22,278 bases of DNA from Nitrospinae bacterium RIFCSPLOWO2_12_FULL_45_22 (GTDB lineage: Bacteria > 2-12-FULL-45-22), in contig MHDQ01000205.1 of NCBI GenBank assembly GCA_001803565.1, positions 1-22,278 of the forward strand. The letters are read 5' to 3'. Position numbers and translations under genes: made by a program. Below the pieces are notes generated by a model that was not told the DNA's origin, did not search any database, and was given only the letters and a program-made list of their open reading frames with translations. Positions 1 through 7,084 of this stretch are shown here, piece by piece (the stretch's first letter is position 1; the number at the start of each line of letters is the position of its first letter).

Positions 1-237
1 TCCTATCCCTTCAATGGTCTTCCGCACTATCCGGGGAAAATCGAGGATTGCCGCAGTGGTTATTTCTCCGGCTACGACCACTAAACCGGTGGTTAATAGA
101 GTTTCACATGCCACCCGTCCGGTAGGGTCTTGCTCCATAACCGCATCTAATATGGCATCAGATATCTGATCAGCAATCTTATCCGGGTGCCCTTCTGTCA
201 CTGACTCCGAAGTGAAAAGTCTACTCTTCTTGCTCAT
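1..237 (-). CDS. metK: S-adenosylmethionine synthetase, N-terminal part (cut by window edge)
   Basis: The enzyme makes S-adenosylmethionine from ATP and methionine in the cytoplasm. Only the first 79 residues are inside the window. They begin [20 protein letters not shown], carrying the [13 protein letters not shown] signature at which MetK proteins start, followed by [18 protein letters not shown] and a [14 protein letters not shown] stretch, also typical of the first domain. The start is the ATG at 235-237, with a GGGAGAGGA Shine-Dalgarno just upstream. It is the last gene of a minus-strand run after prs and the QueG-like gene. The rest lies beyond position 1, so whether it is intact cannot be judged. 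Confidence 0.96.
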   Translation of the reverse strand, partial: MSKKSRLFTSESVTEGHPDKIADQISDAILDAVMEQDPTGRVACETLLTTGLVVVAGEITTAAILDFPRIVRKTIEGIG

Positions 238-309
238 ATCCTCTCCCTTTCTAAGCTACACCGTCCAGATTAAAAAAGTCCACCAAAACTCCTAAAGTGG
301 CACATCACT

Positions 310-1068
310 CTATGATACTTGATATCTTGGGCACTGGATCAGGCATTCGATACATTCGACCCTGAAAGGCCTACCCAAGGTATTTGTTACTAGCTGAGAA
401 AAACTATCCCCCTGGAGCCGTCGGGGCAAAAAGCGGGTAATAACCGAGGCTTTTAAGAGGGGATGAGCAACTGCATGGTCAAAACACCGGGGCTGCTCAA
501 ATTTGTCTGGCTTAATAGCCCTTGGGGGACAGGCTTTTATACAGACCTGGCAAGCGGGCTCGCAGAAGGATTCTTCAAAGGGTTTATCAGGTACGAGCTC
601 TGCCGTAGTCAATACCCCCCCCAGGCGCAACCTGGGGCCGTATCTTTCGTTTATCAGCAAGTAATTTTTCCCCAAGGAACCCATACCAGCTATCCGGGCA
701 GCATGTTTTAAAGAGAATATCCCCCGATACCAACCATCTCGACGATGCAAAGGGGTACAGGAAGGTATAGGTGCAGAGAGGGATCCAGTCTCTTCTAATT
801 TACCAGCAATGAGCAAGGCCAGGTCGTCCATAATAGCAAAATAGCGCTCATAGGCATGCATATAGAGATCATAGCGGCTATTTAATGCCTCAAATACCCC
901 TCTAGGGATGGCCTTAGCAAAGATTATCACACTCCGGCACCCAGGTAAAATATCGGTAGGATTATATCCCGGGGGGGCGTCAAAGAGATTGGGGTCAGCA
1001 ATCCCCATCAAGTCCATCCCTTTACCCAGGATATAGTCTCTTAAACCCTCTCTATTCATATTAGCCAC
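310..1068 (-). CDS. Short QueG-like 4Fe-4S protein
   Basis: This 252-residue protein resembles the corrinoid/Fe-S epoxyqueuosine reductase (QueG) superfamily but is much shorter than QueG (about 350-380 residues). Visible features are an N-terminal part with DLMGIADPNLF and GCRSVIIFAKAIP, a central GMGSLGKNYLLINERYGPRLRLGGVLTT segment like the conserved QueG core, then two cysteine sets. The first is C169, C173, C176 and C180 followed by P; the second is C195 with C239, C242 and C246 followed by P. These would suit two [4Fe-4S] clusters. The C-terminal HEAT-like repeats of true QueG are missing, so a role in queuosine synthesis is not assured; an electron-transfer role is equally possible. 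The longest start is GTG at 1066-1068; ATG at 1057-1059 is an alternative, and neither has a strong Shine-Dalgarno. Its start is 16 bases after the prs stop, so co-transcription is likely. Confidence 0.8.
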   Translation of the reverse strand: MANMNREGLRDYILGKGMDLMGIADPNLFDAPPGYNPTDILPGCRSVIIFAKAIPRGVFEALNSRYDLYMHAYERYFAIMDDLALLIAGKLEETGSLSAPIPSCTPLHRRDGWYRGIFSLKHAARIAGMGSLGKNYLLINERYGPRLRLGGVLTTAELVPDKPFEESFCEPACQVCIKACPPRAIKPDKFEQPRCFDHAVAHPLLKASVITRFLPRRLQGDSFSQLVTNTLGRPFRVECIECLIQCPRYQVS

Positions 1069-1084
1069 TTATCCATCCATCCAA

Positions 1085-2026
1085 TTAATCAAATAGAGAA
1101 CTTATGGAGGTCTCATTATGTATACTGTTAATGGCCTCACCAAATAAATGGGCTACCGATAAGAGCCTAATCTTCTCACACTTTTTCGCCTCTTCTCTCA
1201 AGGCAATAGTATTAGTTACTACTACTTCGGTCAAGTCAGACTTTTCTATCCTCTGCACTGCTGGGCCGGAGAGGACGGGATGGGTAGCACAGGCCCGCAC
1301 ACTCCTGGCCCCATGTTTTAATAACGCATTAGCCGCTTGAGTTAGAGTACCCGCCGTATCAATCAGATCGTCCACAATCAAAGTATCCTTACCTTTTACA
1401 TCGCCAATAACATGCATCACCTCGGAAATGTTAGGCTGATCCCGCCTCTTATCAATGATGCCCAGAGAAACATTTAATTTCTTGGCATAAGTCCTGGCCC
1501 GTTCTACCCCACCCGCATCGGGAGAAATTACTACCAGATTTTTTAGCTTGAGGGAGCGGAAATAATCCACCAGGACCGGGCGGGCGTAGAGATGATCCAC
1601 AGGGATATCAAAAAAACCCTGGATTTGTCCGGCATGGAGTTCCATAGCCAATACCCGGTCTGCACCTGAGGCTGTTATCAGCCGGGCCACTAATTTAGCA
1701 GTGATAGGGACACGGGGTTGGACTTTTCTATCCTGTCGGGCATAGCCATAATATGGTATCACCGCAGTGATCCGTTTAGCAGACGCCCTCTTCAAGGCAT
1801 CAATGATGATCAGGAGCTCCATAAGGTTTTCGTTTCCTGGAAAGCAGGAAGGCTGTATTACGAAGGCATCCTGGCCCCGGACATTCTCATTTATCTGAAC
1901 CAGGATCTCTCCATCACTAAAGTTAGATATCTCCATATCCCCTAAAGGAATTTTTAAATAATGGCAGACTTCTTGAGAAAGTCCTTCATTAGCCCTCCCG
2001 GAAAAAACCTTTAACCCATCAATCAC
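1085..2026 (-). CDS. prs: Ribose-phosphate pyrophosphokinase (PRPP synthetase)
   Basis: The enzyme converts ribose 5-phosphate and ATP to PRPP and AMP for purine, pyrimidine, histidine and tryptophan synthesis. At 313 residues it has the usual length. It shows the N-terminal [21 protein letters not shown] start, the [21 protein letters not shown] stretch, the [10 protein letters not shown] flexible region, the [20 protein letters not shown] region and the PRPP-binding loop [15 protein letters not shown] near residues 214-228. The start is a GTG at 2024-2026, chosen because AAGGAGGGGG lies a few bases upstream and the family begins here. The next gene follows within 20 bases. In many bacteria prs is linked to glmU or spoVG; here it sits beside the QueG-like gene and metK. 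Confidence 0.97.
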   Translation of the reverse strand: MIDGLKVFSGRANEGLSQEVCHYLKIPLGDMEISNFSDGEILVQINENVRGQDAFVIQPSCFPGNENLMELLIIIDALKRASAKRITAVIPYYGYARQDRKVQPRVPITAKLVARLITASGADRVLAMELHAGQIQGFFDIPVDHLYARPVLVDYFRSLKLKNLVVISPDAGGVERARTYAKKLNVSLGIIDKRRDQPNISEVMHVIGDVKGKDTLIVDDLIDTAGTLTQAANALLKHGARSVRACATHPVLSGPAVQRIEKSDLTEVVVTNTIALREEAKKCEKIRLLSVAHLFGEAINSIHNETSISSLFD

Positions 2027-2107
2027 TTCTCCCCCCTCCTTAACAATAAAAATAATGTTTTGAAAAGGCCCAGGTTGCTATCTTACCCTTTTGTAACCCC
2101 AGTTTGC

Positions 2108-2959
2108 CTAAGGCACTCGTGCCAGATAGTCTTCTATCTGCATCTTGCGATATTCTCTAATCCCTTTATAGCGGAGCCGGTTTTTAGCTAGTGGAGACGC
2201 TAGCGCATCATAGGGGCAGATATTAATACAACCCCAGCAGCCCATACATCTATTATTATCCAGCATAGGGAAGGGTTTTAATTCTATAGCCTGGGTAGGA
2301 CAATTGGCCGCACATAAGCCACACTGGACACACTTGGTCCGGTCCACTATCACCCGTCCCATCATACGCCGCATCATATCCTTGGTAGCGAAGCGGGTCA
2401 AGCTATCTAAAGCAGCCGAGCGGGAAAAGGCCAGCCCTGGGGAGATATCATATCCCCCCCTTACCAAGGTATAGCGATGAATCAGTTCGCTAGCAAAGTT
2501 CCGTACTAATATAGCATCGTGATTGGTAGGTCGGCCAGCACTGAGTATTAAGCCAGGAAACCTAATAGGAGTAAAGGATTCTTCTGCCCGCATTGCCTGT
2601 ACCCCCAGCAGACGTATGCCTTTGGCCTGGAGGAGTTGAGCAAGGGTAGCTATAGTATTAGCTGGATACATGCCATAAGTGATAAACACAAAGCCATATT
2701 TGCCCGGGAAGGAAGGTAGTTGAGCGAGACATTCAGTCACGTTGGGAGCAGGTTGTAAGCTATAAACCGGCGAAGCAATACCAATAGCATCATATTTTTC
2801 TAGCTTATCTGCGGTTACAGCGGCTACCCTGGTAAGGTCACACTTACCCCCCTCCCTCTGTATCTGCCACTGGATTATCTCTGCCCCAAACCTGGTATTA
2901 CCAGTAGAGGATTGATAAATAATGTTGCATTTCATTTTCTTTTCCGTCTTTCTGGGCAC
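2108..2959 (-). CDS. EFR1-like flavodoxin-ferredoxin fusion protein
   Basis: A 283-residue cytoplasmic electron carrier. The N-terminal part is flavodoxin-like: a KCNIIYQSSTGNTRF loop near residues 10-24 should bind the FMN phosphate, and YDAIGIASPVYSL and FVFITYGMYPAN follow in flavodoxin order. The C-terminus has two ferredoxin motifs, CVQCGLCAANCP at 210-221 and CMGCWGCINICP at 238-249, enough for two [4Fe-4S] clusters. This order matches the EFR1 (flavodoxin plus bacterial ferredoxin) family of anaerobes; partners are unknown. The start is GTG at 2957-2959, preceded by a perfect AAGGAGG seven bases away; the ATG nine codons in has no comparable site. It follows the ChlI-like ATPase gene by 140 bases. 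Confidence 0.88.
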   Translation of the reverse strand: MPRKTEKKMKCNIIYQSSTGNTRFGAEIIQWQIQREGGKCDLTRVAAVTADKLEKYDAIGIASPVYSLQPAPNVTECLAQLPSFPGKYGFVFITYGMYPANTIATLAQLLQAKGIRLLGVQAMRAEESFTPIRFPGLILSAGRPTNHDAILVRNFASELIHRYTLVRGGYDISPGLAFSRSAALDSLTRFATKDMMRRMMGRVIVDRTKCVQCGLCAANCPTQAIELKPFPMLDNNRCMGCWGCINICPYDALASPLAKNRLRYKGIREYRKMQIEDYLARVP

Positions 2960-3099
2960 TTAAAGACCTCCTTAATTATGAATAGGTCATAACCCTTATA
3001 AGAAGAAAAGATTTGGAGATACTCCTCTCTTTACACCCATAGTGGGTGAACATCTATAATAAATTAACCCCGAAGTTGGCCTAGAGCGCTGTATCCGGT

Positions 3100-4146
3100 T
3101 TATTTTTTTACGGGTTGTTTATTGTAGAGTAATTCTCTTATCCTCTCCCGGTCTAAACGGATCTCCTCAAAAGGTCTACGCCGTACCCGGTGGAGCAAAG
3201 CCAGCTCAGCGGTCTCTTCTACATCCGTTAAGCTTATTTCTGGCCTTTGATTAAGGGATGCCAGGGTCATAGCCGCTTTCATCATAACAATATCAGCCCG
3301 ATGGCCATCTACGCCAATCTCTATAGCTACATTAGCTATCTTTAAGAGCATCTCGTCACTTATCTTGACCCGGGGGAGCAACTTCTGGGCCTCTAAGATT
3401 TGATCCCTTAGACACTGCTCTTCTGGCTGCCATTTTTCTACAAAGGCCTCGGGGTCTATTTCAAACTCCGTACGACGGCGGACTACTTCCACCCTCTGCT
3501 CTATCTCCCTTATTCCTTCAATGTTCACACATAGGCCAAATCTATCCAGGAGTTGGGGCCGTAACTCCCCCTCTTCTGGATTCATAGTACCTACCAGGAT
3601 AAAGTCTGCCGGGTGACTAAAAGAGATCCCCTCTCGCTCTATGGTATTAACCCCCATAGCAGCCGAATCCAACAATACATCCACCAGGTGATCATCTAAC
3701 AAATTTACCTCATCTACATAGAGTATCCCTCGATTACAGTCAGCTAAGATGCCTGGTTCAAAACGCTTCTCACCAGTCTTTATGGCTTGTTCAATATCTA
3801 AGGTTCCTACTACCCGGTCCTCAGTAGCACTTACCGGAAGATTGACTACCTTTATCTTCCGCTTAGTAACTGGCAGAGGCGCCTTTTTCTCTACCCTGGC
3901 TTTACATCTCTGACATAGCTTATTAAAATCGTGGGGGTCACAACTAAACGGACAGTCTTCCACCACCTCTATCTCAGGCAATACCGCCGCTAATGCCCTG
4001 ACTGCGGTAGATTTTGCCGTCCCTTTCTCCCCCCGGATCAATACTCCAGAGAGGCGATGATTGACAGCATTCAATATGAGGGATTGCTTCATCTGGGCTT
4101 GGCCAACAATAGCTGTAAAGGGATAAATAAAATATCTAGGTTTCAT
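3100..4146 (-). CDS. Magnesium-chelatase ChlI/BchI-type AAA+ ATPase
   Basis: A 348-residue MoxR/ChlI-clade AAA+ ATPase resembling the I subunit that powers metal insertion into tetrapyrroles. It shows Walker A GEKGTAKST (39-47), Walker B ILYVDEVN (141-148), sensor-1 GTMNPEEGELRPQLLDRFGL (about 186-205) and an ExxxR-containing C-terminal lid. Four cysteines (C65, C69, C78, C81) in the insertion after Walker A could bind zinc, as in many bacterial ChlI homologues. The usual partners, a ChlD-type VWA subunit and a ChlH/CobN large subunit, are not in this window, so the client (magnesium, cobalt or another process) is undecided. ATG start at 4144-4146 with a weak AAGG site, 20 bases after the zinc-ribbon gene, probably one transcript. 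Confidence 0.88.
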   Translation of the reverse strand: MKPRYFIYPFTAIVGQAQMKQSLILNAVNHRLSGVLIRGEKGTAKSTAVRALAAVLPEIEVVEDCPFSCDPHDFNKLCQRCKARVEKKAPLPVTKRKIKVVNLPVSATEDRVVGTLDIEQAIKTGEKRFEPGILADCNRGILYVDEVNLLDDHLVDVLLDSAAMGVNTIEREGISFSHPADFILVGTMNPEEGELRPQLLDRFGLCVNIEGIREIEQRVEVVRRRTEFEIDPEAFVEKWQPEEQCLRDQILEAQKLLPRVKISDEMLLKIANVAIEIGVDGHRADIVMMKAAMTLASLNQRPEISLTDVEETAELALLHRVRRRPFEEIRLDRERIRELLYNKQPVKK

Positions 4147-4166
4147 TAAGAGATTTACCTTATTTT

Positions 4167-4388
4167 CTACTTTAAGAGGGCCTCGTATTCAGCCTTAGTA
4201 ATTTGTTTTACATTTTCATGACCACACTTAGGACATTTAACCTTCCCACCAAAAAGCAGGTTTGGAATAAATAGAATAGGAGACAATAAACACCCCAACG
4301 GAAAACCTAAAGGGGGAAATAACCCCTTGCTAGCAGGACCAACATAACCACATTTTGGACATTCAACATACACTTCTGACTGGAACAT
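4167..4388 (-). CDS. Small double zinc-ribbon protein with central hydrophobic segment
   Basis: A 73-residue protein of unknown function. It has two matching CPKCG knuckles, near residues 10-14 (ECPKCGYVGP) and 52-56 (VKCPKCGHEN). The four cysteines could form one zinc ribbon. Between them lies a hydrophobic, glycine- and proline-rich stretch, LFPPLGFPLGCLLSPILFIP, that could insert in or lie on a membrane, so the two knuckles may be brought together across a hairpin. The ATG start is firm: AGGAGGTGA lies six bases upstream. It appears to be the first gene of a transcript with the ChlI-like ATPase, because a good promoter candidate precedes it and the next gene starts 20 bases after its stop. 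Confidence 0.72.
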   Translation of the reverse strand: MFQSEVYVECPKCGYVGPASKGLFPPLGFPLGCLLSPILFIPNLLFGGKVKCPKCGHENVKQITKAEYEALLK

Positions 4389-4512
4389 CCTTCACCTCCT
4401 GAATAGAATGGTTAAATAATTTATTTTTAGGAAACTTTTTACCAAAAAGTTTAATAAAAGTCACCTACCCCTCGCCTTCAGTCATTAGACAAAGTAAGGA
4501 GTTTGACTCCTT

Positions 4513-4541
4513 ATTTTGGACTCTCTGTTTGAAATTGTCAA
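4513..4541 (-). promoter_or_regulatory. Sigma-70-type promoter candidate for zinc-ribbon/chlI-like genes
   Basis: On the minus strand a perfect -35 box TTGACA (4536-4541) is followed after 17 bases by CAAAAT (4513-4518, four of six matches). Transcription would begin near 4505, about 115 bases before the zinc-ribbon start. A perfect eight-pair hairpin (TAAGGAGT/ACTCCTTA, 4495-4513) overlaps the -10 box and predicted start point. The rest of the 4389-4642 gap holds a second hairpin (AAACTTTTT/AAAAAGTTT, 4432-4452) and the palindrome ATGATATCAT at 4551-4560. Confidence 0.5.
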
Positions 4542-4642
4542 GGGATTTTTATGATATCATGATTCATTTTTTGAACGGCTTTACAGAGGCAGTCCTTTCT
4601 AAGCTACAACGGAAGCGGTTATTTAGTTCTTATAGATTATAG

Positions 4643-5335
4643 CTAAGAAATGGAGTCTAGCAAAGTTTTATAAAAGGTTAGGTCGGACAATAGGTAGTCC
4701 GGGGAGAGTTGCTTAAGTTCTTCCAGGGAATAACGCCCGGTAGCTACGCCTACTGTGGTTGCTTGGGCTTGGCGGCCAAAGATTATATCCCGGGGAGTAT
4801 CACCAATTACATAGATGTCCTCCTTAGTCAATTCTGTTTCGGGTAAAAACTTCTTTGCCCTACTAATAGCTAGCCGGACCAGTTCTCCTCTATCTTCTGA
4901 GTCAGAACCATAAGCCCCAAAAAGGAAATATTTATAGATTCCCCCCCGCTTTAGTTTTATCTCTGCACCCTGCTGGATATTTCCGCTAGCTATACCCAGG
5001 AGGATGTTTTGCCGGGCATGGAGGTCTTCCAGCATCTCTTTTACGCCTGGCATGAGACGATAATTGGGCGATATCAATATCTCTTCTTTTAGAAAGGCAA
5101 TATATTCCGTCAATATCTCCTCTATTTTAGTAGGTTCTATCTCTTGCTTGACCTTATTTTTGCGGATAGCCTCCCTAACAATTTCTGGGTCAGTCTTCCC
5201 ATCCATAGTAATCCCCTGAAAGGCATTTTCTATCCCATAAATCTTTTGGAATGCCCGGCTAAGAGATCTGGTCCCTGCCCCACCAGTATGCAATAATGTC
5301 CCATCAATATCCAATAGGAATACCTTCTGCCTCAT
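4643..5335 (-). CDS. HAD-superfamily phosphatase, phosphoglycolate-phosphatase-like
   Basis: A cytoplasmic HAD hydrolase of about 230 residues. Motif I is LLDIDGTLL near residues 7-15 (two catalytic aspartates), motif II is the IASGN segment, motif III a conserved KLKRGG lysine region, and motif IV YVIGDTPRDI, which supplies the acidic magnesium ligands. Length and cap position fit the Gph/PGP-like C1-cap subfamily, but substrate cannot be read from sequence; a nucleotide or sugar phosphate is possible. I prefer the ATG at 5333-5335 because GAGGG lies ten bases upstream. An in-frame TTG at 5357-5359 would add eight residues (MELEGKIR) but has no ribosome binding site. The gene stands alone, with more than 250 bases on each side. 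Confidence 0.85.
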   Translation of the reverse strand: MRQKVFLLDIDGTLLHTGGAGTRSLSRAFQKIYGIENAFQGITMDGKTDPEIVREAIRKNKVKQEIEPTKIEEILTEYIAFLKEEILISPNYRLMPGVKEMLEDLHARQNILLGIASGNIQQGAEIKLKRGGIYKYFLFGAYGSDSEDRGELVRLAISRAKKFLPETELTKEDIYVIGDTPRDIIFGRQAQATTVGVATGRYSLEELKQLSPDYLLSDLTFYKTLLDSIS

Positions 5336-5465
5336 CCTTATCTTTCCCTCGAGTTCCAAGAAAATAATAATAATTTCAACTCTGACCCAATGTGGGGTTT
5401 AAAATAACATATCTGACTGATAAAGGAAATATGGTAACTGTTTAGCCAAAATAAGCCCTATAATA

Positions 5466-5618
5466 TTAGCCACGGGTACACACGGATGAACACTGATTCT
5501 TGCCTTCATGGCAAAATTAACAAGGTAAAATTAGCAATTAACAAGAAGGAATTGATTTTGAAATGCTAACTGCTAATTTTGCATTTTGCATTGCCTATCC
5601 GTGTCCATCCGTGGCTAA
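5466..5618. repeat. Long fold-back (imperfect inverted) repeat
   Basis: The 5336-5653 gap contains no gene but one long imperfect inverted repeat. The outer arms are TTAGCCACGG (5466-5475) and CCGTGGCTAA (5609-5618), reinforced by CACGGAT (5481-5487) against ATCCGTG. An inner pair is AAAATTAGC against GCTAATTTT. The CACGGATGAACACTGAT text is of the short-period 'ccacggat...cacggat' kind seen between genes in many uncultured bacterial genomes. As RNA on either strand it would fold into a hairpin of about 150 bases. No coding capacity. Confidence 0.75.
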
Positions 5619-5653
5619 AATCCTAATGTTGGCTAAGTTGTTATGAAATATGT

Positions 5654-7084
5654 TTAATCGGCCTGGCCTTTTTTTGGTTTTAGAGCCCTTATTTCTAGGA
5701 CGGTAGTAGTTGCAGGGGTTATCTTTGCCCCATCACTTATCTGATGCCCAACCACCCAGAGAATCTCTGCCCCTGAAACCACCAAGGGGATTCTATCTCG
5801 GTCTTCCCGCCGAACTTTATGGTCAATAAAAAACTCTTTCAGCTTCTTACTCCCTCGCAAACCCAGGGGCCAGAATCGGTTCCCTATATCTCTGGTTCTA
5901 ATGATTAGGGGCAGATTTAGTTTGTGATAATCAAGAAAGGCTATAAAACGATTATCTTTGGCTTCTTGTAGGCTGATATTGGTCCGGGGTTTAATAGTAG
6001 TACTGAAGATCAGGCCATAGTCTGGTAAATAGGTGCTACCAGGAACCTCTAACTCTTTTTCTGGTAATGGATAAGAAGGGGAGCTTTCTTTCCATCTAAT
6101 TATGATTCTGTCCTTATCGCTTTGTGCCATTAATCCCCCGGGTAGATTAAGAGAGGCGGGTTCAGGGTTATCACGAGTTATTATCCTAAGAAGGCCAAAG
6201 GTATGCCGCGTCGGGAGGCCATACGACCCTCCCTGCAGCTCCTGTATGACCTGCCGTAAAACTCTTCTCTGCAAGGCAGGGTGTAGTTCTAACAATCCAG
6301 GCTTATCGAGGATTATATTTAATGGGCCCTTCTCCAGGATTAGTCCGGATAAGAGCTGCTGAGATACATCCTCCAGGAGACTCTCTTCTTCACGTAATAC
6401 TTCTGCCAGTCTGGCCAAGGTATTGACAATATTGGGGTTATACCCCTTCTTTATCTCTGGCAATAGCTCCAACCGGAGCTTATTGCGGAAATAGACGGGC
6501 TTTAGATTGGAGGGGTCAGTAATATAGCTAATGTTCTGCTGGGTTAAAAAATCTTCTACCTCTTGCCTGGTAGTCTCTAGCAGGGGCCGGATATAGAAGA
6601 AAAAATTTTCCTCCCTGATAGGTAGGATACCGCTTAATCCTTTAAGACCTGTACCCCGTAGTAACCTCATGAGGATAGTCTCTGCCTGGTCATCGGCAGT
6701 GTGGCCCAGGGCAATCTTATTGAATTTCAGATTTTGAGCGGTTTGCATGAAAAAGCGATACCTAACCTCCCGGGCCGCAGTTTGCAAGGAAAGTCTTTTT
6801 TCTTTTTGATAAGCCAGGCAATCTATAGCTGCAATAGTATAGGGCAGGTTTAGACCCTGAGCAATTTTTTGGACAAATAAGGCATCGGCAAAAGACCTAT
6901 CCGGCCGGATCAGATGATTAAGATGTGCTATATGTAAAAAGAGTCCATATTCATCCGCTAAGGAATATAGGGCATATAGCAGGGAGATGGAATCAGCCCC
7001 ACCGGAAACCGTTACTAATACCCTATCTCCTCGCTCTAATAACCTATATTTATAAATAGTGGCCTTTACTTTGTCTAAAAACAT
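5654..7084 (-). CDS. tilS: tRNA(Ile)-lysidine synthetase
   Basis: TilS attaches lysine to C34 of the CAU-anticodon isoleucine tRNA so it reads AUA; it is essential in most bacteria. At 476 residues it is full length. The N-terminal PP-loop ATPase shows VTVSGGADSISLL (SGGADS at 27-32) and the GHTADDQAETILMRLLRGTGLKGLSGI signature. A middle TilS domain and a C-terminal domain with RNRFWPLGLRGSKKLKEFFID follow, the last being diagnostic of TilS rather than related TtcA. The ATG directly follows the secA stop (TAAATG), with no independent Shine-Dalgarno, so translation is probably coupled to secA. The usual bacterial neighbours (hpt, ftsH) are absent. Confidence 0.96.
   Translation of the reverse strand: MFLDKVKATIYKYRLLERGDRVLVTVSGGADSISLLYALYSLADEYGLFLHIAHLNHLIRPDRSFADALFVQKIAQGLNLPYTIAAIDCLAYQKEKRLSLQTAAREVRYRFFMQTAQNLKFNKIALGHTADDQAETILMRLLRGTGLKGLSGILPIREENFFFYIRPLLETTRQEVEDFLTQQNISYITDPSNLKPVYFRNKLRLELLPEIKKGYNPNIVNTLARLAEVLREEESLLEDVSQQLLSGLILEKGPLNIILDKPGLLELHPALQRRVLRQVIQELQGGSYGLPTRHTFGLLRIITRDNPEPASLNLPGGLMAQSDKDRIIIRWKESSPSYPLPEKELEVPGSTYLPDYGLIFSTTIKPRTNISLQEAKDNRFIAFLDYHKLNLPLIIRTRDIGNRFWPLGLRGSKKLKEFFIDHKVRREDRDRIPLVVSGAEILWVVGHQISDGAKITPATTTVLEIRALKPKKGQAD

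Noticed and set aside
3034-3048. CACCCA-TAG-TGGGTG hairpin after the ChlI-like gene
   Set aside because: Six pairs without a T run on the minus strand; too weak to call a terminator.
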